Part shown: in pieces, positions 41,267 through 49,441 of the stretch
Position numbering within the stretch: position 1 is the first letter of the stretch
Layout of the letters: each line of letters begins with the position of its first letter
Assembly (NCBI RefSeq): GCF_039536245.1
Contig: NZ_BAAAYN010000028.1
Span: 1-51,237 of the forward strand
Direction: 5' to 3'
Source: Cryptosporangium minutisporangium
GTDB lineage: Bacteria > Actinomycetota > Actinomycetes > Mycobacteriales > Cryptosporangiaceae
Length of the DNA: 51,237 nt
Translations under genes and position numbers: made by a program
Notes under the pieces: generated by a model
The model's input: the letters and a program-made list of their open reading frames with translations, nothing else
Told to the model about the DNA's origin: nothing
Databases searched by the model: none

Positions 41267-41683
41267 ATGGGGGAGCCGTTGGCGCGGCAGCTGCGGGTAT
41301 ACGTGCTTGCGGTGGTGTGCCCTGTGCTCCTCGCAGCCCTGCACCTGATGCCGGTCACTTCCGCAGACGGCCCGCCGGATCATCGGTCGGTCAGAGCGGA
41401 GGCTCAGGTCCACGGATCCGGTGTCCTGATCAGCTCAGGCGCGGGGCAGGATCGGACGCCCCTCGTTCCTCCTCGAGTACCCGAGGACTCGGGTACCTGC
41501 TGGTCGGCGCACGAGGACGGTCATCTGTGTGCGACTCCCCCGGCCGCCAGCCATGAAGTCTCTGAGCCCTCGCCCGAACCCGCGGTAGGGCTCGCTCTTC
41601 AGCCGATACACCGGCCCCAGATGCAATCCGGCCGCCCAGCAGCACGGCTGCCGCTGGATTCCTCGTTGCGGCTCCGGCTGTAG
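41267..41683 (+). CDS. Small exported or membrane-anchored protein, unknown
   Basis: 138 aa from ATG 41267 (GAGAGGAGTGG upstream). One hydrophobic segment (VYVLAVVCPVLLAALHLMPV, about 11-30) acts as signal or anchor; the rest is polar, Pro/Ser-rich, with His (HRSVRA, SAHEDGHLC) and two Cys. Layout resembles LpqS-type small proteins, but similarity is not strong enough to say so. It is divergent from the BlaI-M56 pair. After it, 41684-41977 shows no convincing gene. Confidence 0.6.
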   Translation: MGEPLARQLRVYVLAVVCPVLLAALHLMPVTSADGPPDHRSVRAEAQVHGSGVLISSGAGQDRTPLVPPRVPEDSGTCWSAHEDGHLCATPPAASHEVSEPSPEPAVGLALQPIHRPQMQSGRPAARLPLDSSLRLRL

Positions 41684-41977
41684 CAGCCGCCGCCAGGAGC
41701 CGAAGCGACCCTTCATACGGCTAGCCCGGAGCTCTGCGTCCGCCTTCCCTTCCCCGCCACGCCCGGCGCCTCTCTGCGGCTTCTGCCTGGCAGTTCCGGA
41801 CTGCATCGCGCCGACCTGGAAACCGGCGTCGCGGCATTCGGCGTCTCCTTTGCCTCCCCAGCGCCGCCCGCGTCCGTAGGTGACGGCCTGGCTTCTTCCG
41901 GCGGTGCGCTCACCTCCACCAGGTCCGGTCATCGTCAGGGCGCTGCGGGCCTGGTCTGATCCGAAAGTAATGAGCTG

Positions 41978-42133
41978 ATGGTTGCAGCCGTGTTTACGGC
42001 ACTTGTTGGTCTAGTCGCCGGTGGCGTCGTCATTGCGTTCACCGTGATGGATTCGTTGGCCATTCTTCCCATAGGAGGGGGCCTCTACGCGGCAGTGCTC
42101 TGGTACGTGATGGGACAGAGCGAGCGCCGCTGA
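41978..42133 (+). CDS. 51-residue small membrane protein
   Basis: ATG 41978 to TGA 42131-42133. The peptide begins MVAAVFTALVGLVAGGVVIA and ends in LYAAVLWYVMGQSERR: two hydrophobic helices separated by MDSLAILPIGGG. The ribosome site is poor. No family is recognised, but the hydrophobic pattern with a positively charged end is typical of real small membrane proteins. Confidence 0.45.
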   Translation: MVAAVFTALVGLVAGGVVIAFTVMDSLAILPIGGGLYAAVLWYVMGQSERR

Positions 42134-42216
42134 GCGGGTGTTCTCCGTAGCGGCCAGGGCTGTGCGGGACCGGAACATCCCGCCCCGCACAGCCCGTTCC
42201 CCTGCCCTCCTGTTTC

Positions 42217-43512
42217 CTACACCCTCACGGCGGTGCGGCCGGCGTCAGTCATTCGTCCTTCCGTCCGGCGCAGAGCGACCGCGGCGAGCAACCCCAAGCC
42301 GGTCAACGCCAGCCAGGGCAGAGCGGCCAGGCCTGCGTTCCGGGCCGCGTCAAGCACTGCCCCGGTGGCCAGATTTCCCACCGTGATGCCGATTCCGCAG
42401 ATCGTGTTGTACAGCCCGTAGTGCGTCGCGACCCGCCGATCTCGCGCCAGACGGGCGATCGCGTCCATCTCGAACGGGAACGCCAGCATCGTTCCCAGGG
42501 CCAGCACCGCCGCCGCAACCAGCGCGGGGCCGATTCCCAGCAGCGCGCGGCCGGCTCCCGACCGGGGTAGGTCGAACGCGGTGGCCGCCAGGAGCGGCAG
42601 GAACGCGGCGGCCAAGCACACCAGCCCGAGAGCCATAGCTCCCACCGGGGTTCGCCTGCGTCGGCACCAGGCCGTCACCCGCGTCTGGCCGATCAAGGTG
42701 AGCAGTCCGGACACGGCGAAGATCGCGACGACCCCGACCGTGGTCGCGGTTCCCTCCCCGGTGATCCGCCGTAGCTCCAGCGGCAGCGCCAGGTAAATCT
42801 GGAACGACAACACGTAGGAGGCAGTCATGATCAGCGCGAACCGGAGGAACCGGCGGTTGAGCAGGACGGCGCGCCAAGCCCCGCGCGCCGTGGACGGATC
42901 TCCCTGGCTTCCTGCCTCGCGATCCGTCTGCTGACCGGCTGCTGCCTGCGCGGGTAGCGCCCGCAGCTGCAGGACGGTAAGCACCGCGAAGATCGCCGCG
43001 GCGACGAGGCACACCGCCCGGAAGCTCGACCACAGCAGGAGGAAGCCCACGACCGGGCCGAGCAGGATGCCGGCCTGGTAGAAGATGTTGAACAGCGCGA
43101 AGGCTTCGACGCGCCGGGGGCCGCTGCGTGCGGCGAGGTAGGCGCGGACCGCGGGGTTGAACAGCGCCCCCGCGAAGCCGGTGATCGCGGAGGCGATCAG
43201 CAGCGCCGCGAGCGACTCGGCAAATCCGAGGGCTCCGAACCCGATGGTCCGCAAGAGACACCCGGCGACGATCAAGGGCTTGTACCCGAACCGATCCGCC
43301 AACGCACCGCCGACCAGGAACATGCCCTGCTGAGAGAAGTTGCGCATCCCGAGGACTAGGCCGACCGCCCAGGTCGCCAATCCGACCGGCCCGGCCAAGT
43401 GCTGGGCCAGGTAGGGCATCAGCATGTAGAAGCCCAGGTTGATACTGAGCTGATTGACCAGGAGAAGCCGGACGGTCGTGTCGAAGGATCGGAACTGGTC
43501 CCGCACCGCCAT
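42217..43512 (-). CDS. MFS exporter coupled to the CysK2-like enzyme
   Basis: 431 aa with about 12 membrane helices. The first loop holds motif A GGALADRFGYKP (about 68-79), then AGCLLRTIGFGALGF, and a second-half repeat. The ATG shares its A with the stop of the enzyme gene (TGATG), so the pair is coupled. In Mycobacterium tuberculosis the gene order lpqS-cysK2-MFS (Rv0847-Rv0849), known to me from the copper-responsive RicR regulon neighbourhood, is the same as here. The substrate is unknown, perhaps a sulfur compound made by the enzyme. Confidence 0.88.
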   Translation of the reverse strand: MAVRDQFRSFDTTVRLLLVNQLSINLGFYMLMPYLAQHLAGPVGLATWAVGLVLGMRNFSQQGMFLVGGALADRFGYKPLIVAGCLLRTIGFGALGFAESLAALLIASAITGFAGALFNPAVRAYLAARSGPRRVEAFALFNIFYQAGILLGPVVGFLLLWSSFRAVCLVAAAIFAVLTVLQLRALPAQAAAGQQTDREAGSQGDPSTARGAWRAVLLNRRFLRFALIMTASYVLSFQIYLALPLELRRITGEGTATTVGVVAIFAVSGLLTLIGQTRVTAWCRRRRTPVGAMALGLVCLAAAFLPLLAATAFDLPRSGAGRALLGIGPALVAAAVLALGTMLAFPFEMDAIARLARDRRVATHYGLYNTICGIGITVGNLATGAVLDAARNAGLAALPWLALTGLGLLAAVALRRTEGRMTDAGRTAVRV

Positions 43513-44684
43513 CAGCGACCCTGCCGGTGACCGGCGCGCTGGTGGAGCCGAGCGCCAGGCTGGGGATCGATCACCTGGGCGCAGCGCGTCCAGCAGGTCA
43601 CCTCACGCTCGGTGGGGTGGCTGATGGTGTCCGGCCGACTCGGCGGTGCCAGGTCCAGCAGCCCATGGTCGTGGCAGTAGTCATCGTCGTAGATCGATTC
43701 CAGGTAGCGATGGGGACCATCGGGAAAGACCGCCGCGATCCGGCGGCCGACCGGCTGGGTCCGCGCCAGCCAGGACGCGACGAGCGCGACCGCCCCGACG
43801 CTCCACCCGCCGGTGGCGTAATGCGACCGGGCCAGTGTGCGCGCCGTCCAGACCGCTTCAGCAGGCGCGACCCAGTGCACCTCGGAAAAGCAACCGTAGT
43901 CGACGTTGCGCGGGTAGATGCTCGAGCCGAGTCCGCGCATCAGACGCGGCCGAGCGGGCTGGCCGAAGATCGTCGATCCGATCGTGTCGACCCCGATCAC
44001 CTGCAGATCTGGCTGCAGCTGACGTAGGACGCGCGCGATCCCCGCGGAGTGTCCGCCGGTGCCCACGCTGCAGACCAGGACGTCGATGCGGCCCAGCTGA
44101 GTCGCCAGTTCCAACGCGAGCGGCGCATAGGCATGAACGTTGTCCGGGTTGTGGTACTGATCCGGGCACCAGGAGCCCGCATGTTGCGCCTTGAGTTCGC
44201 CCACGCGCTCCCGGCGGGCCTGCTGCCAGCCACCCACCGGATGAGGGGTAGCGACAATGTCGACAGTGGCGCCGTGGCAGGCAAGCAGTCGGCGCATCGA
44301 CGGTTCCAGCCCTGGATCGGTCACCAGGGTCACCGGATGCCCTAGCGCGAGCCCGGCCAGAGCCAGGCCCAAGCCCAGCGTTCCGCTGGTGGACTCGATG
44401 ATCCGTCCCCCGGGCGCCAGGTCCCCGCGGATGCGGGCAGCGCTCACCAGGTGCAGAGCCGCGCGGTCCTTGATGCCGCCCGGATTGGAGCCTTCCAGTT
44501 TCGCCCAGAATCCGCGGCCGCCGGGGACCAGAGGCTCGCCAATCCACAGCACGGGCGTGTTACCCACCAGGCCGGGCAACGACAGACTCGCGCCAGGCGG
44601 AGGACTAGGAACCTCAGGACGGCCCAGCTGCGGACCCAGATCGGATTGCGGCAGATCAAGCAGAGCGTTCAGTGCGGTGTACAT
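43512..44684 (-). CDS. PLP-dependent cysteine synthase family enzyme, CysK2-like
   Basis: 390 aa from ATG 44684 (GAAGGCGACAC before it); the longer frame upstream is non-coding. Fold-type II PLP enzyme: PxxG region [22 protein letters not shown] lysine in [13 protein letters not shown] (about 79), [14 protein letters not shown] binding the substrate carboxylate, and [16 protein letters not shown] as the phosphate-binding GTGG loop. It is longer than ordinary CysK (about 310) and closer to mycobacterial CysK2 (about 372 aa), which makes S-sulfocysteine from O-phosphoserine and thiosulfate. The C-terminal about 70 residues with an acidic patch ([10 protein letters not shown]) are extra. Assignment rests on length and context with the LpqS-like and MFS genes. 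Confidence 0.85.
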   Translation of the reverse strand: MYTALNALLDLPQSDLGPQLGRPEVPSPPPGASLSLPGLVGNTPVLWIGEPLVPGGRGFWAKLEGSNPGGIKDRAALHLVSAARIRGDLAPGGRIIESTSGTLGLGLALAGLALGHPVTLVTDPGLEPSMRRLLACHGATVDIVATPHPVGGWQQARRERVGELKAQHAGSWCPDQYHNPDNVHAYAPLALELATQLGRIDVLVCSVGTGGHSAGIARVLRQLQPDLQVIGVDTIGSTIFGQPARPRLMRGLGSSIYPRNVDYGCFSEVHWVAPAEAVWTARTLARSHYATGGWSVGAVALVASWLARTQPVGRRIAAVFPDGPHRYLESIYDDDYCHDHGLLDLAPPSRPDTISHPTEREVTCWTRCAQVIDPQPGARLHQRAGHRQGR

Positions 44685-44848
44685 GTGTCGCCTTCGCGCC
44701 GTCGGAGATCGAGGACTGTGAAGGCGTCCGGGGCTTCGCACGCGCGAGCACGGAAAGAGAGTCGACGTGGCAGCACGCCACGGTGGATGGCCACCGATCG
44801 GCAGGCACACACGCGAAGCCGGACGCCGGGCCACCGGCCCGGTAATCC

Positions 44849-45268
44849 TCAGGTCCGCGACACGCCCAGGGCGACCAACCGTGGAGGGGCGAGTCTCAGT
44901 CCGGTTTCGGCAGCTCTCGCCTCTGGGGCCGCCGCATTACTCCATGAGGGCAGGCGACGCGCAGCGAGCATTCCGCACGCCAGGCCGACAGCATGGTCGT
45001 CGCGCCACAGCGGACGCGGCGCGAATCCCTCGACGGGCGCGCACGCAGCGTGATGAGCGCCGTGTTGCGACGCTGAATCCTCGATCACGGGCCCCAGGGC
45101 GGCCGGACGAGACACCTGTACGGGTCCCAGATGAGGCGCCGACGCGGCGGTCTGCAACCGCACCTTCGCAGCGGAATGCGACCCCGAGCCTGACTCGGTC
45201 GAGCACCACAGAGTCAGCCCAGCAGCCACGACCGCCACAGCGGCGAACCAACGCCAGACCAACCCCAT
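44849..45268 (-). CDS. LpqS-like small exported protein
   Basis: 139 aa from ATG 45268. The N-terminus is a signal segment ([22 protein letters not shown]), followed by a His-containing stretch ([10 protein letters not shown]) and a Pro/Ala/Arg-rich end. Architecture and position before the CysK2-like and MFS genes match LpqS of mycobacteria, a copper-responsive small lipoprotein; sequence similarity by eye is weak. There is no ribosome site: TAGTAT lies 8 nt before the ATG as a -10, and TTGTTA 19 bp further up, so the mRNA may be leaderless. 164 bp separate it from the enzyme gene. Confidence 0.6.
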   Translation of the reverse strand: MGLVWRWFAAVAVVAAGLTLWCSTESGSGSHSAAKVRLQTAASAPHLGPVQVSRPAALGPVIEDSASQHGAHHAACAPVEGFAPRPLWRDDHAVGLACGMLAARRLPSWSNAAAPEARAAETGLRLAPPRLVALGVSRT

Positions 45269-45387
45269 AGCCGTCAATACTACACATGAGGGTCAAAACG
45301 GTAACAACCGTCACCGATCTGAATCTGTGACAGTACCGACGAACCCTCGGCGCCGACCGGAGTCACCGCAAGACTGTGCGCCTCGGC

Positions 45388-45864
45388 TTAGCGGGCGGGA
45401 GCGGCGAGGTTCGGGATGTCGAACCAGGCGAACGGCGCGAAGTCCAGGTTGCGGAGCACCGTGGTGAACACCAGGAAAAACACGAGGTAGGTCACCCACA
45501 GCCATCGCGGCACCGTCAGCGCTGGCAGTCGCCGGCCCAGACCACGCTTCACCGCCCATCGGAGCCAGAAGTACACCAGAACCGGTGCGGCGAGCACAGC
45601 GGGCAGATGGAACCGCGCGGCCTCGACGACGTGTCCGTGGAGCAGGTAGTAGAAGGCGCGGGTGCCGCCGCAGGTCGGCCCGTTCACACCGAACATCGCA
45701 TGCCACGTACACGGGCCTGTCGGGTCCTCGACCTGGTCGGTCGGGTTGTACAGGTTTACCCAGACCGCCGCGGCGAGCAGCGGCAGCAGGGGTAAGAGCG
45801 GGAGCACCCGGCTAGCCCAGGCGGGGCGGAACCATTCGGCAGGAGCGTGCTCAGGGCTTGTCAC
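45388..45864 (-). CDS. DUF2752 membrane protein
   Basis: 158 aa from GTG 45864 (GGGGAGG upstream). It has four membrane helices; the first loop holds the DUF2752 signature NPTDQVEDPTGPCTWHAMFG then GPTCGGTRAFYYLLHGHVVE (Cys-xxx-Cys-Gly-Gly-Thr-Arg with a following His). The family's function is unknown; the Cys/His set may bind metal. It stands alone between the LpqS-like and DUF305 genes. In the 316 bp from 45865 to 46180 only a hairpin (46140) is visible. Confidence 0.88.
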   Translation of the reverse strand: MTSPEHAPAEWFRPAWASRVLPLLPLLPLLAAAVWVNLYNPTDQVEDPTGPCTWHAMFGVNGPTCGGTRAFYYLLHGHVVEAARFHLPAVLAAPVLVYFWLRWAVKRGLGRRLPALTVPRWLWVTYLVFFLVFTTVLRNLDFAPFAWFDIPNLAAPAR

Positions 45865-46139
45865 AGTTGCCTCCCCATAGGTTGGTCAGCGGTGTCCGCG
45901 GCAGAGCCGGGCCCGGCCTCCAGCCAGCTGACGGGCGAAGGTGTCCAGCTGGCTGGGCGATGCTCCGGCCAGCAGCGCGAATCCGGCAAAGGATTCACTG
46001 AAAGGCTCGGGAGCGACCGCGCACTTCGGTGGATGGGCGGAGCGACCGAGGTCAATCGGCGTTGCGCAGGGTGACGCGAGAAAGAGTGCGTGAGATGCGA
46101 TTTCAGCGCATGAGCGGGCGGCGGGCGAGGATGAGTGCT

Positions 46140-46170
46140 GCCGGGAGCGCCGGAGGTCGGCGCTCCCGGC
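46140..46170. terminator. Hairpin behind the DUF305 gene
   Basis: GCCGGGAGCGCC (46140-46151) and GGCGCTCCCGGC (46159-46170) make a perfect 12-bp stem with a 7-nt loop, 10 bp past the stop of the DUF305 gene (minus strand). No T-run follows on that strand, so it is a terminator of the hairpin-only type or an RNA-stability element. Confidence 0.65.
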
Positions 46171-46180
46171 TAACAACGAG

Positions 46181-46819
46181 CTACACGGTCTGCAGCAGGG
46201 TTCGCATCTGGGTGATTTCGGCGCTCTGATCAGCGATGATCTTGCCGGCCAACGTCTTCGCCGCCGTGTTCTGGCCGGCGCTCTGCTCGGTCTTGGCCAT
46301 GGTGATCGCCCCGTTGTGATGCTCGATCATCATGTTCAGGAACATGGTGTCGAATTCCTTGCCGGAAGCCTTCTCCAACGCGGCCATTTGCTCGTCGGTC
46401 ATGCCGCCGGGCATCGGACTGGCCGACGATCCCATGTCCATGTCCCCGCTGCCGTGATCCATCTCCGCGGACTCGGCGGGGATCTTCTCTCCCCAGGCGG
46501 TCAGCCAGTCGGACATCGTGTCGATCTCCGGTTGCTGCGCCTGCTGGATTTTCGAGGCCAAGGCCTTCACTTCGGAGTTGGAGGCACGGCTCGTCGCAAG
46601 CGAAGCCATCTTGATGGCTCCACGGTGGTGGACGATCATCTCTTGCGCGAACGTCACGTCCGCCGCGTTGTGCGCGGTCACCGCCGCGGCAGACGAAGAG
46701 GACGCGGAGGCAGTTGCACTGGAACCGTGGTCCATGCCGTTCGTACCCGAGTCGTTGCCACCACAGGCGGCCAACGCGCCGATGGCCAGGACAAGAGCGG
46801 GAATGGCGAGGCGTTTCAT
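46181..46819 (-). CDS. DUF305 lipoprotein (ferritin-like fold, two HH motifs)
   Basis: A 212-aa protein. The signal ends in the lipobox LAACGG (Cys about 19), then a Ser/Ala linker. Two repeats carry the DUF305 motifs: FAQEMIVHHRGAIKMASLAT (about 58-77) and FLNMMIEHHNGAITMAKTEQ (about 165-184), separated by a Met/His/Asp-rich loop (MDHGSGDMDMGSSASPMPGG) suited to copper or silver. The protein is anchored outside the membrane. DUF305 proteins are frequent next to copper-resistance genes; a metal-binding role is inferred. It lies 85 bp behind the DUF6153-like gene on the same strand. Confidence 0.93.
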   Translation of the reverse strand: MKRLAIPALVLAIGALAACGGNDSGTNGMDHGSSATASASSSSAAAVTAHNAADVTFAQEMIVHHRGAIKMASLATSRASNSEVKALASKIQQAQQPEIDTMSDWLTAWGEKIPAESAEMDHGSGDMDMGSSASPMPGGMTDEQMAALEKASGKEFDTMFLNMMIEHHNGAITMAKTEQSAGQNTAAKTLAGKIIADQSAEITQMRTLLQTV

Positions 46820-46904
46820 AGCAGAGTATTCCTTCAGGTCGAATTGCGGTCAGGACTAGCGCCTCACCGCGGCCGCAGTGAGGTGAGGAACACCGGCCGG
46901 CGTT

Positions 46905-47408
46905 CTACGTCCTGCACACACACAATTCGACAGGCCCCCAGATGCGAGCCGGTGGTGAGCGTACGCTCCGCACCCGGGCTAGCGGACTCAGCGATGCGCC
47001 GTGCGGAATGCGGAATCTCAGCGCGACCCACGCCATCACGAGTCCGACTCCGGCCAGGATGGCCAGACACAGGTGCAGCAGGTGGCAAACCGTCGGTGTG
47101 TTCGCCCACGCGGTCACGCGTTCCCGCCCGGTCGCGGCGGGCTCGTGAGCCGCCTCCGGCAGGAGCATCCCGTGCTCAGCCGCCGCGCCCGCGGCAACAA
47201 GTGGCCCGCCATGTGCAGCCGCGGCGACAGCCTGCGGCGCCTCTGCCGACAGCCTGCTCAACGAGGGCCCTCCGGTGTGGCCATGGCCGCCACAGGTACC
47301 GATCAGGAGCCCGACACCGTGCATAGCGACTACGCCGAGCACAACCAGCAGCCCGACTACCCGGGCGCTCAATGCCGCGCCCGGCGCACTCGCTGACGCC
47401 GCCGTCAC
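46905..47408 (-). CDS. DUF6153-like membrane protein
   Basis: 167 aa from GTG 47408 (GAGGGGT upstream). The first helix VVGLLVVLGVVAMHGVGLLI contains MHG; a His/Gly patch CGGHGHTGG follows, then a second helix CHLLHLCLAILAGVGLVMAW and an Arg/Pro tail ending PVELCVCRT. DUF6153 proteins have this layout and end in a similar LCVLR tail. Pairing with a DUF305 gene is common to my knowledge. Function unknown; metal handling is a guess from His content and context. The gap 47409-47595 shows no gene. Confidence 0.65.
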   Translation of the reverse strand: MTAASASAPGAALSARVVGLLVVLGVVAMHGVGLLIGTCGGHGHTGGPSLSRLSAEAPQAVAAAAHGGPLVAAGAAAEHGMLLPEAAHEPAATGRERVTAWANTPTVCHLLHLCLAILAGVGLVMAWVALRFRIPHGASLSPLARVRSVRSPPARIWGPVELCVCRT

Positions 47409-47595
47409 ACCCCTCAGCTTAGGACCCTTCAGCGAGCGCTCGCCCGCGGACCGACGAGCCCTCCCGTCAACGCCGGACCGGCCTGCACCAACGCCGCTGA
47501 TCCTGCCGCGCCGCGGGAGTTGGCCACCGGCGGATGCAAACGAGCGACCGACTCCGCCGCAGCACCCACCGCAACCGCGGCTTGAAAGGGGCCCG

Positions 47596-48060
47596 TCACT
47601 GGATGACGAACTCCGTGAAGTAGACCGCCATCACCGGCTCGACCTCTTCCTCGGTGTAGGCCTCCACCACCTTCTCGGTCAGTTCCGCCTTCTCCGCTTC
47701 GCGCTGCTTGGAGGTCGCCAGCTCCGCAACCTCCAGGTTGCTGAATTGCGCGATCACGATGTCCAGGGCCTTGCTGCCGTCGACCGCCTCCTCGGCCGCG
47801 GTGGTGGTCTGCAGCGCGATCGCGATCTTCAGATAGTGCCCGTCGGCTAGATTCACCGTGATCGGATCCAAGGGTACGACCGCACTCGGGGTGGGCTCGG
47901 GTTTCGCCGACTCGTCGGAGGACCCGGCGAAGAACGCGAAGTAGGCGCCTATCCCCCCACCGAGCACGAGAACCGCCACCGCCACGAGGATGACAATCAG
48001 CTTCTTGCGGCCCCCCTTCGACCCTTCCGCCGCGTCATCGTCTGACCCCTTACCGGCCAT
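47596..48060 (-). CDS. fliL: FliL, flagellar basal-body-associated protein (solitary gene)
   Basis: 154 aa; AAGGGGGG lies just before the ATG. Basic N-terminus (SKGGRKKLIVILVAVAVLVL), one transmembrane helix (about 20-44) and an extracytoplasmic domain with VPLDPITVNLADGHYLKIAI and ALQTTTAAEE, then ALDIVIAQFSNLEVAELATS. The C-terminus is VYFTEFVIQ, as in FliL proteins that end in a short hydrophobic beta strand. FliL surrounds the stator and helps torque. No other flagellar gene is in view, so it is detached from the usual fli cluster, but it implies a motile or formerly motile actinomycete. Confidence 0.9.
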   Translation of the reverse strand: MAGKGSDDDAAEGSKGGRKKLIVILVAVAVLVLGGGIGAYFAFFAGSSDESAKPEPTPSAVVPLDPITVNLADGHYLKIAIALQTTTAAEEAVDGSKALDIVIAQFSNLEVAELATSKQREAEKAELTEKVVEAYTEEEVEPVMAVYFTEFVIQ

Positions 48061-48381
48061 ACGCCCCCCTTGCTCGCTTTATCCCCTTTACATTAGTACT
48101 ATGCGCCCTAGTTGAAGCAATACGCGGGGTACACGTGGCCGCCGAGGCGATCGGAGGATTCTGTTCCATCTCGGTGGCGCCTCTCTGGCCTTCCGCCCTG
48201 CCGCGCGAGGCCGCGGGTATCCACCCCAGAACCCGTGGAATGGATGCGAGATCGAACCCCCGCACGCATCTACTATCCTGCATAGTTGTTGACTCTCGGC
48301 TATGGGCGATCCCGACGGGCGGAGGTTGAGTAGCGTGCGCGCCGTTCTCCGCGGTCGGGCTACCACGGGCTCGGTCATCCC
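48061..48381. other. Intergenic region upstream of fliL
   Basis: No gene seen. It must contain the fliL promoter. The stretch near 48080-48110 is AT-richer than its surroundings (a TTTACATTAGTACTATG-like run), plausible as promoter DNA for either strand. Short frames here lack ribosome sites. Confidence 0.4.
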
Positions 48382-49299
48382 GTGACGTCACCGGCGCGTG
48401 GCGCCACCTCGAGGGCGCAGGAACACCTCGACGAGTGTGGCGCCGTGCCAGACACAGACGACGTCTGCCGCAGTCGGCGGGTGATCGTCAACCAGTGCTG
48501 GCCGACGCTGGACGTGCCTGAAGCTCCGGATCAACTCACGCGAGCCACGACCGCGACCGACTTCGGACTCTCCGGAACCCCCCACGCGATATCGAGACGT
48601 CGCAGTGCTGCACGAGATCGGGCTGGCTCGGTGGCCGCGTCACACCCAAGCCAACTTCGCCTGGGTCGACTGCCTCCGGCGTTTCTTGCCATCGCTTTCC
48701 GATTACTCATCTTCCTTGGCTGTGCAGTCATCCTCTACTCGATCTGCCTTCGGTCCTTCCCGTTCTCGGTCGGCGCTCTGCTCGCGTGCATCCCGGCCAT
48801 CTTCGTTCTGTCCGGTAGCACTGGATTCCCTGGCCGAGGAGCTGCCCCGCCGGCTCGACGCCGGCCGCGCCAAGGGGTGGGCGCCTCGCGCTTCGCGGCG
48901 TCTGCCCGACGCCCGTCATGGATCGCTCTGCGGATCGTTGTGCTTCTGGTTGCGTCCCTCGGCGCTGTCCATGGCCCGCATCTCGGTGCGGCCGTTGCGA
49001 GCGCCGAGCCCGTCCTGTTGCTCCCGGTTTCTCAGCCATCGGTAGCTCCAGCCATATCACCGGAGTGTGCTTCCTCGGACAGCCCTTCCCCGCGATGCGC
49101 CCCCGAATGTCACGGTGAGGAAGCGGTCGCCTCTACGGCGGCGCGTTCGCAGGCCAGAGCCACAGCGCCGCAAGACGACGCCAGGCACACCGTCGGTCGT
49201 CCGGTCCTCGCAGAATCGCCGACGGCCTCTCTCGGCTCTCCTGGGGCCAGCGGCCAGGGGACGTCCACGCTCGTGAGGCTCTGTATTCAGCGGGTCTAG
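48382..49299 (+). CDS. Doubtful ORF with two hydrophobic regions
   Basis: The frame of 305 aa contains a membrane-like stretch (AFLAIAFRLLIFLGCAVILY ... LLACIPAIFVLSG, about 99-140) and a second (WIALRIVVLLVASLGAVHGP, about 178-197) followed by a secreted-type Ser/Pro/Ala tail ending LVRLCIQRV. The tail is reminiscent of LpqS/DUF6153-type C-termini, so the true gene may be only the last 130-140 codons. The first 90 residues look non-coding. No clear ribosome site was found for any start. Confidence 0.35.
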   Translation: MTSPARGATSRAQEHLDECGAVPDTDDVCRSRRVIVNQCWPTLDVPEAPDQLTRATTATDFGLSGTPHAISRRRSAARDRAGSVAASHPSQLRLGRLPPAFLAIAFRLLIFLGCAVILYSICLRSFPFSVGALLACIPAIFVLSGSTGFPGRGAAPPARRRPRQGVGASRFAASARRPSWIALRIVVLLVASLGAVHGPHLGAAVASAEPVLLLPVSQPSVAPAISPECASSDSPSPRCAPECHGEEAVASTAARSQARATAPQDDARHTVGRPVLAESPTASLGSPGASGQGTSTLVRLCIQRV

Positions 49300-49441
49300 A
49301 CCGTCGCCCGACGTCACCGTGAGTGACGCCCGACGTCCGCCGCCCCGTGTTCGGCGAACCCGCGACGTAGGCCGACCGAGTCGTGCCGCTACCGCGCGAT
49401 GTTGCCACGCGGCTGCTTCCTGCTCGAGAACGGATCTCCTG

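Noticed and set aside
45886-46176. 96-aa minus-strand ORF behind the DUF305 gene
   Set aside because: Contains the terminator hairpin in its 5' end and has no ribosome site or known motif.
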